Assembly: GCF_901709675.1 (NCBI RefSeq) | Contig: NC_051105.1 | Coordinates: forward strand, 12,696,604-12,760,603 | Source of the DNA: Syngnathus acus | Lineage: Eukaryota > Chordata > Actinopteri > Syngnathiformes > Syngnathidae | Direction of reading: 5' to 3' | DNA: 64,000 nucleotides | In this document: positions 23,011 through 33,311 of the stretch, piece after piece | Numbering within the stretch: the stretch's first letter is position 1 | Layout: each line of letters opens with the position of its first letter | Made by a program: the position numbers and the translations under genes | Notes under the pieces: generated by a model | Database searches by the model: none | The model's input: only the letters and a program-made list of their open reading frames with translations | What the model was told of the DNA's origin: nothing

Positions 23011-23486
23011 TGTGGACAGTATTCCTACGCGCATTCTCAGCAGCATGATGAAAATAAAATTGAACGTATTTTTTTTATTGTCGGACTCTGTGGACTCGGT
23101 CAAAATCAGCACCGAGTCCGAGTCCGGCAAAAATGACCGAGTCCGACCGAGTCCGAGCCCCCGAGTCCGAGTCCACAGCCCTAGTTAATACAATCCTCAA
23201 AGTAACAAAAATACAATAACGAACGGAGACAGACGGCATCCGGGCCGCGCGGTCGGGTTTTCTCGGGTCCTTTCGGCTCATCTCGCGAGGTTCGACCTCC
23301 GAATTTTGTTCGACAACCGAAGCAAAAAAATTTCGAATTTTTCGTTCGAATTCCGATTTGTTTGAGAACCAGGACGTTCAAAAACCGAGGTTTGACTTTA
23401 TATATTTGTATATGACTACGATACAAATTGCTGGGTTTGTAGCGTCCCATGCCATGCCAACCAAAAATATTTTTAGTTATCTGCCT

Positions 23487-23733
23487 TTTTACTAGGCGGC
23501 CACCTCACATTTCGTGGGTTTTCTCCAGGTACTCCAGTTTCCTCCCACATCCCAAATACGTGCATGGTAGGCTGATTGAGCACTCCAAATTGCCTGTAGG
23601 GGTGAGTGCGGATGGTTGTTCATTTCTGTGTGCCCTGCAATTGGCTGGCAACCATTTCAGGGTGTCCCCCACCTGCTGCCCGATGACTGCTGGGATAGGT
23701 TCCAGCACACCCGTGACGCTGGTTACATAGCCA
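23487..23733 (+). mobile_element. SINE family 2, partial copy
   Basis: Plus orientation, missing most of the tRNA head. It contains 'gtgggttttctcc', 'cctcccacatccca', 'ggctggcaacc' and 'tgggataggttcc', and stops before the ATGGATGG tail. Confidence 0.8.
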
Positions 23734-24070
23734 CCAGACGTGCCACCAGTTACATAGTAAAATGAAATCCAAATTGAAAATGTGCTTCTAATCAAAGACA
23801 AATGATTACACCTGCCTGCTTTCCTTAGGTCCTTCTGTTGACTTGATGGGTCGTTTGGGATTTTTATTTTATTTTTGAATGTATTTGAAAAAGCCGAAAA
23901 TATGTTGACTACATTCTATCTGCACTGTAAATGTTGATCTTGCAATAAACTAAAATTGTTAAAATAAAGTTAATTAAAAGTGTTAAACTAATTATTGGTC
24001 ATGGTTGTCAACAATAATATATTTATGTGGAGACTTAAGTGGCACTCGTCTGTGATTAAAACCCCTTTCT

Positions 24071-24096
24071 GCCGATAGTCTACATTTAGACGCTCC
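24071..24096 (+). repeat. piggyBac-flanking motif, left copy
   Basis: 'gccgatagtcta' followed by a short palindromic extension (catttaga). The same 12-mer with one change recurs in the same orientation at 26626-26637 and inverted at 24429-24440, just before the transposase start. It is a possible transposase-binding or end sequence, but no TTAA-bounded inverted repeat could be confirmed. Confidence 0.4.
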
Positions 24097-24444
24097 AATT
24101 TCCGTAACATCTGTCGCCCTCAAATGCCGACCAGCATTCGTGCCGGTTGTATCCGGTTATAATCAGTCTTTGACCTGTCGAAACCGGAATCGCCGCCATC
24201 TTCCCAGTGTATGAGTCAGTCGTGCTAGGTGAGTGAAGCCGGACGGTTGCGATTCACGATGGAACATGATCAAAGGTGAGCTACGGGATATTATGATAGA
24301 CTCGAGATAGGGGGGTGAAACCTTTAGGGAACAATTATCATATAATGGTTATTGACTTATGTGATTGCAGTAATTATTCGCCCTAACGTATTTCCTCCAT
24401 GTATTATTTTATGCAAAACATCTATGTATAGACTATGGGCGTCT

Positions 24445-26211
24445 ATGGGTACAAAATCGGCGCTGGATGTCCTCGATGCAATCGAAGATGAAGACGCAGC
24501 TGTGGATGAAATCTTCATTGCTCCCCCCGCGGTCAGTGTGGAGTCTGACGAAGACAGCGGCGAGGAAGACGGCGGAGGAACGATCGATAATCTCTCGGGA
24601 CGGCAGTTTTGCGCTCCCGCCGTGGCGGTCCTCGCCGACAGACGTGTGATCAGAGATGATGATGGCGACACGGAGGAAGAAGAGGAGCCCCAACAGGCCT
24701 CCACCTCAAAGAAACGCTCGCAGAAAGATGGGGTGGACTACAAATGGACCAACAGTAAAAAGCGCCTGACAAAATTCCCGGACGCCAGGCCTCTCGCCGT
24801 CCCCACGATTGTCGTCGGAAAGAGCGCAATTCAGAAGGTGGACTTCTTCCTTTCTGATGTATATCCTCACCTTGTTCGAGAGACCATCAAGTATGCGGCG
24901 GTGACTGACTCCAACTTCCAGCTCACCATCGGAGAATTGAAGCGCGTGTTGGGGATCTTGCTGCTCTCGGGTTACCACTCTCTCCCCAGTCGCCGACACT
25001 ACTGGAGCACAGATGAAGATCTCCAGTGCGCCCTCGTCGCTGGGGCCATGTCACGCAACAGGTTTGAGGAGATCATCAGCTACATTCACTGCGCCGACAA
25101 CGCGCACCTGAACCTCAGCGACCGGATGACAAAGCTGCGTCCCATGATGGACATCCTCAACGCTCGGTTCGGGGAGGCGTATCCAATGGACTGCAATGTT
25201 GATCTGGACGAGGCAATGATTGAATATTTTGGAAGACACGGCTGCAAGCAAGCAATCCGAAACAAGTCGGTGCGGTTCGGTTTCAAGGCCTGGTGCCTGA
25301 ACAGTGGGACCAACGGCTTCCTGCTCCGCTTCGACATCTACCAGGGGTAGAGTGGAGATGCCGCTGAAGTGGAACGCAAGTTCGGCAAGGGCGGTGGCAC
25401 GCTCCTTCGACTTCTGGACGACCTCCCCGATGCTGTGCGTGCATTTCCGCTACGCGTCTACATCGACAACTACTTCACCGGCCTCCCGCTAGTTGCAGAG
25501 CTGCACAGGCGGGGCTACGCTTGCACGGGGACGATCCGAGAAAACCGCATCCCGCGCTCCTGCCCGATCACAGATCAGAAGGCTATGAAGAGCAAGCCGC
25601 GTGGTGCCGTGTCTGTCGTGTACGACACGGCAAACAAGATTGCGCTCACTCGGTGGAAGGATAACGCCGTGGTCACCATCGCCTCCACCCTCGCCGCCGA
25701 GCATCCTCTGCAGAAGTCACGCTGGTCAGCGAAGAAGAAGGTGGCAGTGGACCAGCCATTTGTTGTCCAGCTGTACAACCGCAGCATGGGCGGCACGGAC
25801 CGCGCCGACCAGAGCATCGGGCTCTACCGCATCAACATGCGCCGGAAGAAGTGGTGGTGGCCGATATTCACTTGGATGCTGGACGCGGCCGTCTTCAATG
25901 CATGGGTGCTGCACCAGCTGGATGAGCATGGCGGGATGTCTCTGCTGGACTTCCGACGCGAGGTGGCCCGAACTCTGCTTGCAGCACCAGGCGTCACTCG
26001 AGCTCGGAGAGCGGGCAGACCGCGCCTGTGCGCAGTTGCTGATGACTCCCGCTTCGACAGCATGGAGCACTGGCCGGAAGTGGCGGAGCAAGGCCGAAAG
26101 TGCGCACTGCCGACTTGCAAGTCGCGTCCGTCCAGTGCGTGCTCCAAGTGCTGCGTGGCACTGTGCATGAAGTGTTTCCGTGGTTACCACCAGCCGGAAC
26201 AGAATGTGTGA
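24445..26211 (+). pseudogene. piggyBac-family transposase, one in-frame TAG
   Basis: A transposase-like nuclease of the piggyBac family (PGBD4-like), which cuts at TTAA. The frame is open from ATG 24445 (an upstream in-frame ATG at 24352 looks less natural) to TGA 26211, about 589 codons, interrupted only by TAG at 25348-25350. In order: an acidic N-terminus, the leading region LTIGELKRVLGILLLSGYHS, catalytic Asp in NVDLDEAMIEYFGRHG, second Asp in VYIDNYFTGLP, and third in GGTDRADQ. A C-terminal cysteine-rich zinc module reads CALPTCKS...CSKCC...CMKCFRGYH. The stop falls right after FDIYQG, between the first and second Asp, so translation would yield no catalytic core. GC content is far above its flanks. 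All key residues are preserved, so it is either a very young element or a recently lost domesticated gene. Confidence 0.93.
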
Positions 26212-27915
26212 GAAGCACTGGTCGCGTGATCCGTTTTCTGATCGGAAGTGGCGGCGCAAGGCTGAACATGATCACTGCTGAGTTACAGTTTATATCTGCG
26301 TTTATGGTACCGCAATCTTCAGTCCACTGCGCTTATTGTACCGTGGTTTTGTACCGTTTTCCCTGAAAGTTTGTTGCAAATACATACGGCTATGAAAGCC
26401 AACTTGTGTTCATAGAAACTTCGGCATTTTCTTACGATGGGGATGACGGCCGCCGTTGACTGGAGGCGTTGCACATGCATGCCCATTGAAAATTGCGGAA
26501 ATGGTCCCTTTCATGTTGCAGACAGCTGTTACGTGTAAAACACAACTAACTCTGAACATTCAAATAAATTACATCACGTTACACTTGTAAATCGTCAGAA
26601 TGCTCCGATTTTTGTGCACGTATCAGCCCATAGTCTATATATAGATGCCGCATATTTCGTGTACGCGACGTCATAACCAAAAAAGCGCGGCATATTCGTA
26701 CTTAGGGACACCTAAGGACCCAGAAAATATGCACCTTTTAAGAAATAAAAATTTGGGCAGATCCGGGAATATATAATATTATAACCCGGCATCAAACTTA
26801 GGAGAAGAACCTGCCCCTACCTCCCGCTTTCGACAAATATGTTTTGAAGGGCATCTGTCTGCTGGTAGTGGGCATCTCTTCTAACTGAGATTGAGAAGCC
26901 ATCGTGTCACTGGTTCCAACACTGATGTCATAAATATCATATCATAAATATCATGTGCAGTGTGTGTTCATTTATTGGCTCATAATCTATTTAATTTTTT
27001 TCTGTGTACTGTGTACAGCTGCATTCTCCAGTTGAAATTCAAAATTGATAAAACGTGACATTATCATTATATGCATCAGGTTCTGTGTTCAGCAAGCTTT
27101 GTGGTATGAACCTTTTGAAAGTAGGATGAGGAATGGCTGAATTAGTAATTGTTTTTGGGACATCTTTCACAATGTTAAACCTCCATGCGTTGGTTGAAAT
27201 GCATCAAACAAATACCCACGCAATGTCATGTAGAATGAATTCTGATTCATGAACAGATGCAGAGTGAGGCAAAGAAAATGGGCCGGTACCCATGTTTCAT
27301 GAATTTGAGTGTGAGTTTGCTTATATGCTCAACTTGTGCCCTGAGTATGACCATTTCTAGGCACCTGTTAGTGGAGGTCCATAGTGAGCTCGTAGACTGG
27401 CAATTTTCACCAGTAATGTAGGAATGGTTTTAGACATCCAACAGCAAATACTTTTTGATCTAGTAAAGGTTTGTTTCCCATAGGATATGAACTCAATGCA
27501 GGGTGGGTGTTTATTTTCAAGATCAATTATCTGTGGTATAGCAGCACCACAACAGCTGTGTGTTAGTCTGTTAGTCTAAAGTTCAAATGGCTGAATAAAA
27601 CTGTCTGAATATTTTTGTTTTGTTCCTGATATGTAAATTCTAAATGCCTAATTAAAGGATACTTACTCAGAGTAGCTCCTTTTTTGTTGTAAATGTTATG
27701 AATTACATACTTGTACACCAGGCAAATTTTTCTTTTAGTAATTTGATTCCTTTTTTCCAATTACTTTTGTTTATTTAAGGCACCAGCTTAGATATCTTTA
27801 TCTTGCACGAATAAATAAATAATAAATAAATACATTGCCTAAGAATTCAATCTTCCAATTAAGGACGCAGTTGCCCCACCGTTTAGTTGTTAGGTGCGAA
27901 AATGTTGGCAATACA
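26212..27915. other. piggyBac 3' flank and unique AT-rich DNA
   Basis: The first ~500 bases share the higher GC of the transposase gene and end near the 26626 motif, so they may still belong to the element. Beyond 26700 no features were recognised. Confidence 0.4.
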
Positions 27916-27917
27916 TG

Positions 27918-28075
27918 TCAAGTCAAGTCAAGTTTATTTGTATAGCCCTAAATCACAAGCAGTCTCAAAGGGCTTTACATGGAAAAAAAAAAAAAAAATT
28001 GACAATTATTCTCAAAGCATCCCCTGAGCTTAAGCTCCCAAAAGGGCAAGGAAAAACTAAAAAAAAAAAAGCTAC
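27918..28075 (-). mobile_element. LINE/SINE 3' tail, reverse orientation
   Basis: Starts with (tcaag)n units at 27918-27934, then 'tttatttgtatagccctaaa' and 'caaagggctttacatgg'; an A run and 'gcaaggaaaaact' follow. This is a frequent fish non-LTR 3' end in reverse orientation; the pentamer array is the 3' terminus. Confidence 0.7.
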
Positions 28076-28122
28076 TAATACATGTGCTTCAGTGACGGCA
28101 ATATTTGAGTTGAATTTAATAA

Positions 28123-28280
28123 AAAATAAATCCATCCATTCATTTTTTGAACCGCTTTTCCTCGCAAGGTGTGACAGTTTTTAAAAACAGTTTTAAGACA
28201 GTGTAAGGAATACACTTTTGAAATTGATTGTGAAGAAAATAATCAACATGTGTTTACTGTTTTCGACTAGCTCTATAAAT
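28123..28280. repeat. SINE tail scrap plus old repeat
   Basis: 28126-28165 resembles the reversed tail of SINE family 2 ('tccatccattcattttttga'). 28185-28270 is the diverged partner of 6760-6846. Confidence 0.5.
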
Positions 28281-29020
28281 ATTTTGACATGAGAAAAGAT
28301 GAGAAAAAAGTCATGTATTAAAACCCCTTGCTGTTCTGGAAACAGCTGAGTGGTTATCACAGTGAAGGTGACACAACTCGTATGTGTTCCTTGTGTTGGT
28401 GTTAAATGCACAATAAAACCAGGTTCTCCCGCTGAACTACACACAGGGTTTTCCATCACTCCTCAAACGCACCAAGGCCATCAAAGTGTCACTGCTTTCG
28501 ATCACACACAGCAGCTGATCCGCACACACAAATATGATGCAGCACAATCAGACCGACACAACATAAAATGTCGAGATTCTCTATTTAGATAGCCACGCAT
28601 GATAAGCAAGTAGCTGAACAGGCCTTGCATGAAGTGGTTTGGAGATCCAATTTATAATATTATGTGCTCCGTCATTAATATTGGACAATTTCCCATGGCA
28701 CAGTTGAACATCTCAGTGCACCTTTTCTGCCAATCAGTGAATGAGGCACCCAAACAGAGAGCTTTGTCAGATTTTGCATGTTAACTCTACAAGAATCAGA
28801 ATATTAGCCCCGGTTCCAATTGATCCTTGAAACTCGATGGTCAAGTATATCTGACCTACATGTTTGCCTCATTCATCACCCGCCAAAGTGGCTGGTGAAT
28901 GTTTATCAACACCTGCCAAAATGAAAGTGAACCTGCATTTGGTGAGTGTTAATTTAAAATCCTGTTTGTAACACAAAGCATTCTCTCAACATACACTTAA
29001 GATGCTGGCATGGCCAGAAG
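28281..29020. other. No recognisable feature
   Basis: Unique-looking sequence without supported coding frames or element ends. Confidence 0.45.
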
Positions 29021-29028
29021 ATCTAAGG

Positions 29029-29229
29029 CAGGGGTCTCAAACTCCAGTCCTCGGGGGCCGCATTCCTACATGTTTTCCAAGTTTCCCTTGTTAAACACAC
29101 CTAATTCAATTATCAGGCTCCTGCAGAACGTGAGGATGAACTGATCATTTGAATCAGGTGTGTTTAACGAGGGAAACTTGGAAAACATGTAGGAATGCGG
29201 CCCCCGAGCACTGGAGTTTGAGACCCCTG
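29029..29229. mobile_element. Palindromic hAT MITE, 201 bp
   Basis: Ends CAGGGGTCTCAAACTCCAGT and the inverse, flanked by the identical 8-mer atctaagg (29021-29028, 29230-29237). The inverted arms extend about 80 bp each with only about three mismatches, leaving a ~40-base loop. A transcript would fold into a long hairpin. Confidence 0.93.
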
Positions 29230-29237
29230 ATCTAAGG

Positions 29238-30089
29238 CAATAAGGTAGACAATCTGCCTGTGCAGCCCAAAATTTAAGAGCAGTCTCTCAATTTGTAGGC
29301 TATGACAGCTGCTCCTTCATTTCCTCAAGCCACATGGCTTTAGGAGGCAATATGTGTATGGCCAGCATGCGTTTGACAAGAATTTAAATCAGGGCTGCTT
29401 TCTCTATGGTCTCTCTTGGTGTGCTTCTTATTAAACACCCACTGGCTTCTCATCTTAGAGGCTCCTCTTCTTGTACTACTTCTGCTTTTTCCAGAAGTAC
29501 CAGAATTTGTTCATTATCGTTTCCAAGGAGTCTTTCAGGTGCAAATGTTTGGTTGAGGAAGCATAAAACAGTAATGAGGGGGTAAAAACCTAGGGTCACT
29601 GTGATAAATAAAGCAGCAGACCCACTCCATGTTTGCTTTGCAATTTTAGGTAAGCTAGGAAGAACCTTGTGCATCAAGGAGTACCTGCAGGTCCACAAGG
29701 GCAGGCATCACAAGGGATAAAGACTGTGTATCGCTCTAGAGCAGGGGTTCCTAGCCTTTTTTGACCCAAAATCTACTTTTCAAGCAGCCAGCCTCCCGTT
29801 ACCAACAGTGCCAACACTGGAAACCCATACCTTTTCCAGTCTATAGTAACTTCATAACACTTTTTCTTGTCATACAATCACTGGACATCAGCTCACTTAC
29901 CCTGCTCCTCTCCTCACACATTAATGTGTACACATGCAGATGCAGGCATAAACAGACACTCTTGCATCTACGCATGCATGCCATGATGCACAATAACCAT
30001 TAGGGATGCACTATGATATCGGTTACTGATAATTATCGATCAATAATTGCCAATTGTGACGTCCGATAATTGACATTTCACAGATAATA
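29238..30089. other. Mostly unrecognised; lone hAT end
   Basis: A hAT-like end 'caggggttcctagcctttt' lies at 29742, without a matching partner. The rest shows no supported feature. Confidence 0.4.
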
Positions 30090-30273
30090 AGGACAGATAA
30101 TCCATCCATTTTCTGTACCGCTTAGTCCCCACGGGGGTCGCGGGCGTGCCGGAGCCTATCCCAGCCGTCATCGGGCAGTAGGCGGCGGACACCCTGAACC
30201 GGTTGCCAGCCAATCGCAGGGCACACAGAGACAAACAACCATACGCACTCACACCTAGGGACAATTTGGAGTG

Positions 30274-30319
30274 CTCAATTGGCCTACCAAGCATGTTTTT
30301 GCTTGGTAGGCCAATTGAG
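30274..30319. repeat. Perfect 19-bp inverted repeat (hairpin)
   Basis: Arms 30274-30292 (ctcaattggcctaccaagc) and 30301-30319 are exact inverses around the 8-base loop atgttttt. The left arm is normal SINE sequence; the right arm is an inverted copy, as produced by replication template switching. Confidence 0.95.
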
Positions 30320-30322
30320 TCT

Positions 30323-30683
30323 TGGGGGCTTGAGAGTGCCGAGTTTATCACTGCGCATGAAGAAATGACCACCTGCAACGTTTGGTTTATGTTTTATAAG
30401 CATTTTTAGTTTTATTGCTTAAATCGCATTTTCTCGACGAGCTGAGCACGTTTTCTGGATGGTGCCTCTCCCGTCACTCTGGTTAGGTTGGCAAAGTAAA
30501 AAGTGCTCTTGGGTGCTTCAGAGTGCCGAGTTTATCACTGCGCATGAAGAAATGACCACCTGCAACGTTTGGTTTATGTTTTATAAGCATTTTTAATTGT
30601 ATTGCTTAGAGCGCATTTTCTCGACGAGCTGAGCACGTTTTCTAGTAAAAAGCGCTCTTGGGTGCTTCAGAGTGCCGAGTTTA
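30323..30683. repeat. Tandem repeat inserted in a SINE
   Basis: Two long units and a short third share 'agagtgccgagtttatcac' and continue to 'gagctgagcacgttttct'. Starts of gagtgccgag are at 30333, 30521 and 30670, so spacings are 188 and 149 because the first unit carries 39 extra bases. Confidence 0.88.
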
Positions 30684-30847
30684 GCATGTGGGAGGAAACC
30701 GGAGTGCCCGGAGAAAACCCACGCGGGCCCGGGGAGAACATGCAAACTCCACACAGGGAGGGCCGGAGGTGGAATCGAACCCGCACCCTCCTAACTGTGA
30801 GGCGGACGTGCTACCCAGTGCGCCACCGAGCCGCCAGGACAGATAAT

Positions 30848-31153
30848 AAAAAGCTTTAAAATTTCTTCACTCTAGCACATTTCTGCTTTTGCTTTCCTCC
30901 TGACAATCCTCTCTTCTCCGCCCCAGTCCCTACTGCACACTTCTCGCACGTTGTGATGTCACAGTACTGCACACATGCGCGGCTTGTTTTCAGAACCCTA
31001 AAACAACATAGTGTTGCCATCCCCCATGAAGTGGGGTTACTTCAGCGTGTGTCAGAGACAAATTATTCACTCACTGTTTGCAACACATGTTTAGCAGAAG
31101 TGTCGAGGGGTGGGGTTGGGGATGGGGCAAGCTATAACACAACAAATTATAAG
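30848..31153. other. No recognisable feature
   Basis: Short unique-looking spacer between a SINE and a MITE. Confidence 0.4.
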
Positions 31154-32050
31154 TACCGTTTTTTTCCGTGTATAATACGCCCCCTAACAATGGCATGTTG
31201 ATGCTGGAAAAAAGCCTGTACCCATGTATAATACGCACCCAATTTTTTTTTTTTTTTTTTTTTTTTTAAAGTCCCAATGATCGTCACACACGCAGGGAGG
31301 CAATGGGTCCCATTTTTATAGTCTTTGGTATGGTCTTAACTAGGCTGGATGTATTTTTTTTGTTGCCGTTGATTTCTCCGACTGCCCGTAAAGGCACCAC
31401 CGCGATCAGATGAAAAGAGAGGAAAGTGACGTGCGGACATGTGAAAAAGGCGGCTCTGTATGGGAGAGACGTTGAAGAGGAATAAAAACACCCTTGGAAA
31501 CCAAAACTTGCCCCTCGTCGTGACTCGGAGCCGCAACAAATGTTTCGGATTTGTGTAGGGTACATTGTGACAGCAAACGAGCAGGTGATCGAGCAAGCGT
31601 CTGATACGAGAGCATTGCGTTCGTATGGAGCGTGTTTGAAGTGAACAGCAGAGACGAAAGGAACAAGGCAAAGTGTTGTGAAATAAAATATTACCTGTAA
31701 TACGCATTTTGTTATTTGCTGATTGTATTAAACTATCACATTCATTGTCAGTCAAGAAGAGAAGAGGACTATTATCCCTTCTTTGACGAAATGACCAGAG
31801 CACAGTACAAACACACTATTGTTCTTTCGGTATTTATTCAACCCACATTCTTTCACAACATGACAAGAAGAGAACAATACATAAATCAATACTCGTACCA
31901 GTACCATGATTTTCTTAAAAAAAAAAAAATAATAAATTAAATTAAAAAAAAAAAATTAAAAAAAAATTGTACCCATGTATAATGCGCACCCCAGATTTTA
32001 GGACAATAAATTAGTTAAATTTTGCGTATTATACACGGAAAAAAACGGTA
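31154..32050. mobile_element. TA-targeting MITE, copy B (inverted partner of copy A)
   Basis: Same ends as 21034-21975 but opposite orientation. The open stretch shared with copy A differs at only two of 155 codons' residues, so the copies are very young. The reversed SINE family 1 remnant is at 31268-31335. It abuts the next MITE so closely that the two share one TA at 32049-32050. Confidence 0.92.
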
Positions 32051-32778
32051 CCTTATTTTCCGGACTATAAGGCGCACCTAAAAACCTCAAATTTTCTCAA
32101 AAGCCGACAGTGCGCCTTATAGTCCAGTGCGCCTTATATATGGACCAAATCCCGGCCCGCGTCTAAATTTAAATTGGCTTGAAGCATTGTGTCATAAAAT
32201 CAATCATAAGTGGCCCGCTGAAGACTACGAATCATGAATCAAAAAGACTATGGACCATTATTTTGTGATTATAAAGTAATTTGTGGCATCTGAGGTTGAA
32301 ATAAAAAAGATGAAATGAAGAATGATTTGATTTGGATTAAAAATCTGACATGATGCAACCTGGCCTGTTTATTGCAGTCACAAACACCAATGTCACCCTT
32401 CTTATTCATACAACAATAACAACAATAAAACAAACTTAGTACATCTAATAAAAAATTCATTCAACTTTCATAAAATTGTTAATTTGTTATTATTTTAATC
32501 TTTAACTTTTCTGGTAGTGCAATTGTCAACAGATTCTCATTTGCAATATCAACCTATCTGCAAAGGATATAGTAAAGGATATAGTTACATATTTACAAGT
32601 TCATTCACAATGGTAATGGTTTGTGGAATGTCAGTGCGAATGGTCTCAGAAAATGAATGCATTAATGATGCGCCTTATAGTCCGGTGCGCCTTATATATG
32701 GACAAAGTTTTAAAATGGGCCATTTATTGAAGGTGCGCCTTATAGTCCGGTGCGCCTTATAGTCCGGAAAATACGGTA
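32049..32778. mobile_element. Pogo-type MITE carrying a hAT-core sequence
   Basis: Ends read TACCTTATTTTCCGGACTAT and the inverse 'agtccggaaaatacggta', with several 'gcgccttatagtccggtgcg' subterminal repeats. The core (about 32145-32640) is homologous to the hAT core at 170-640 and 3355-3410, in the same order. Confidence 0.85.
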
Positions 32779-32869
32779 ACTTAAAAATGTATCATCCTGA
32801 GAGCATATGGAAAGAATATGAAGCTGCTAGCTGTGTTAAGGCTAATTGTGTAAACAAACAAAAAGCATC

Positions 32870-33235
32870 TGTATTTACAACTCTTGATGAAGCATTTGAT
32901 AAATGCAAAAAGGTTTAATAGGTATGAAGATAAAGGGATCGGTGACAATATCACAGAACTGATAGCATTTGCTCACCAGCTGCTTTGTTCCAGAGAAGAC
33001 CTAAACTTCCATAATGCATAATTTGGAGCCGAGTTATTAAGATGGTGCTACTTTACAAATATTTGTTTACCGTGTCTATACCAGATAATAGCAATACACA
33101 TTTGCACTCTTAGATGCAGACAAACACATCTACATATAAGCCCAGAGAAGACCATGAAACGGCTGGAATACTGGAAAAGCAACAAGTCCCGTTTCCCAGA
33201 CCTGGCACAGCTTGTGCGTCGATGCTGCTTTTTAT
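32870..33235 (+). pseudogene. hAT (ZBED-like) transposase fragment
   Basis: Short plus-strand open pieces in shifting frames: ASVFTTLDEAFDKCKK, then after a frame change YEDKGIGDNITELIAFA, and near the end RLEYWKSNKSRFPDLAQLV at 33165-33220. The last piece matches the 'L.YWK.N..RFP.LA.LA' block that opens the hAT dimerisation domain in ZBED-like proteins. The following 'P.SS..SER.FS' motif is missing. It is clearly decayed and lies outside any recognised element ends. The first two pieces are assigned only by proximity. Confidence 0.5.
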
Positions 33236-33311
33236 ATATATGAAAAAAAAAAAAAAATCTCCCACTGAATGACCACAGTTAAAAAATAATGAGATTTTGT
33301 TGTCTTGGTAT

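Larger units (their letters stand above)
20840..23183 (-). mobile_element. hAT element with remnant transposase
   Basis: Ends CAGGGCTGTGGACTCGGTCG and the inverse (ccgagtccacagcccta) are followed inwards by many 'ccgagtc' subterminal repeats, a hAT habit. No exact 8-bp duplication was seen (gttaac and gttaat abut). A hAT dimerisation domain is encoded on the minus strand near the right end. It was later hit by the elements at 21034 and 21979. Confidence 0.8.
20017..23400. mobile_element. Pogo-type MITE, outer shell of a nest
   Basis: Left end TACAGTCAAACCTCGGTTTT and right end 'aaaccgaggtttgacttta' form the inverted repeat, with inward 'cataatccgttcc' and 'gaattccga' motifs. The element's own DNA is about 650 bp (20017-20423 and 23184-23400). 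The rest is a duplicated segment, a hAT and elements within that hAT. Confidence 0.8.
30102..30835 (-). mobile_element. SINE family 2 with 12-bp target duplication and internal insert
   Basis: The tail begins at 30102 and the head ends near 30835, both flanked by aggacagataat (30090-30101, 30836-30847). That exact duplication establishes family 2 as a retroposon. The middle (30293-30683) is foreign: a perfect inverted copy of local SINE sequence followed by a tandem repeat. Confidence 0.9.

Noticed and set aside
20840-23183. An 8-bp target duplication for this hAT
   Set aside because: gttaac and gttaat abut the two ends but do not align as a proper 8-bp direct repeat.
24357-26275. Several antisense frames of 60-177 codons across the piggyBac gene
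   Set aside because: GC-rich codon bias of the sense frame creates open antisense frames; none shows a domain.
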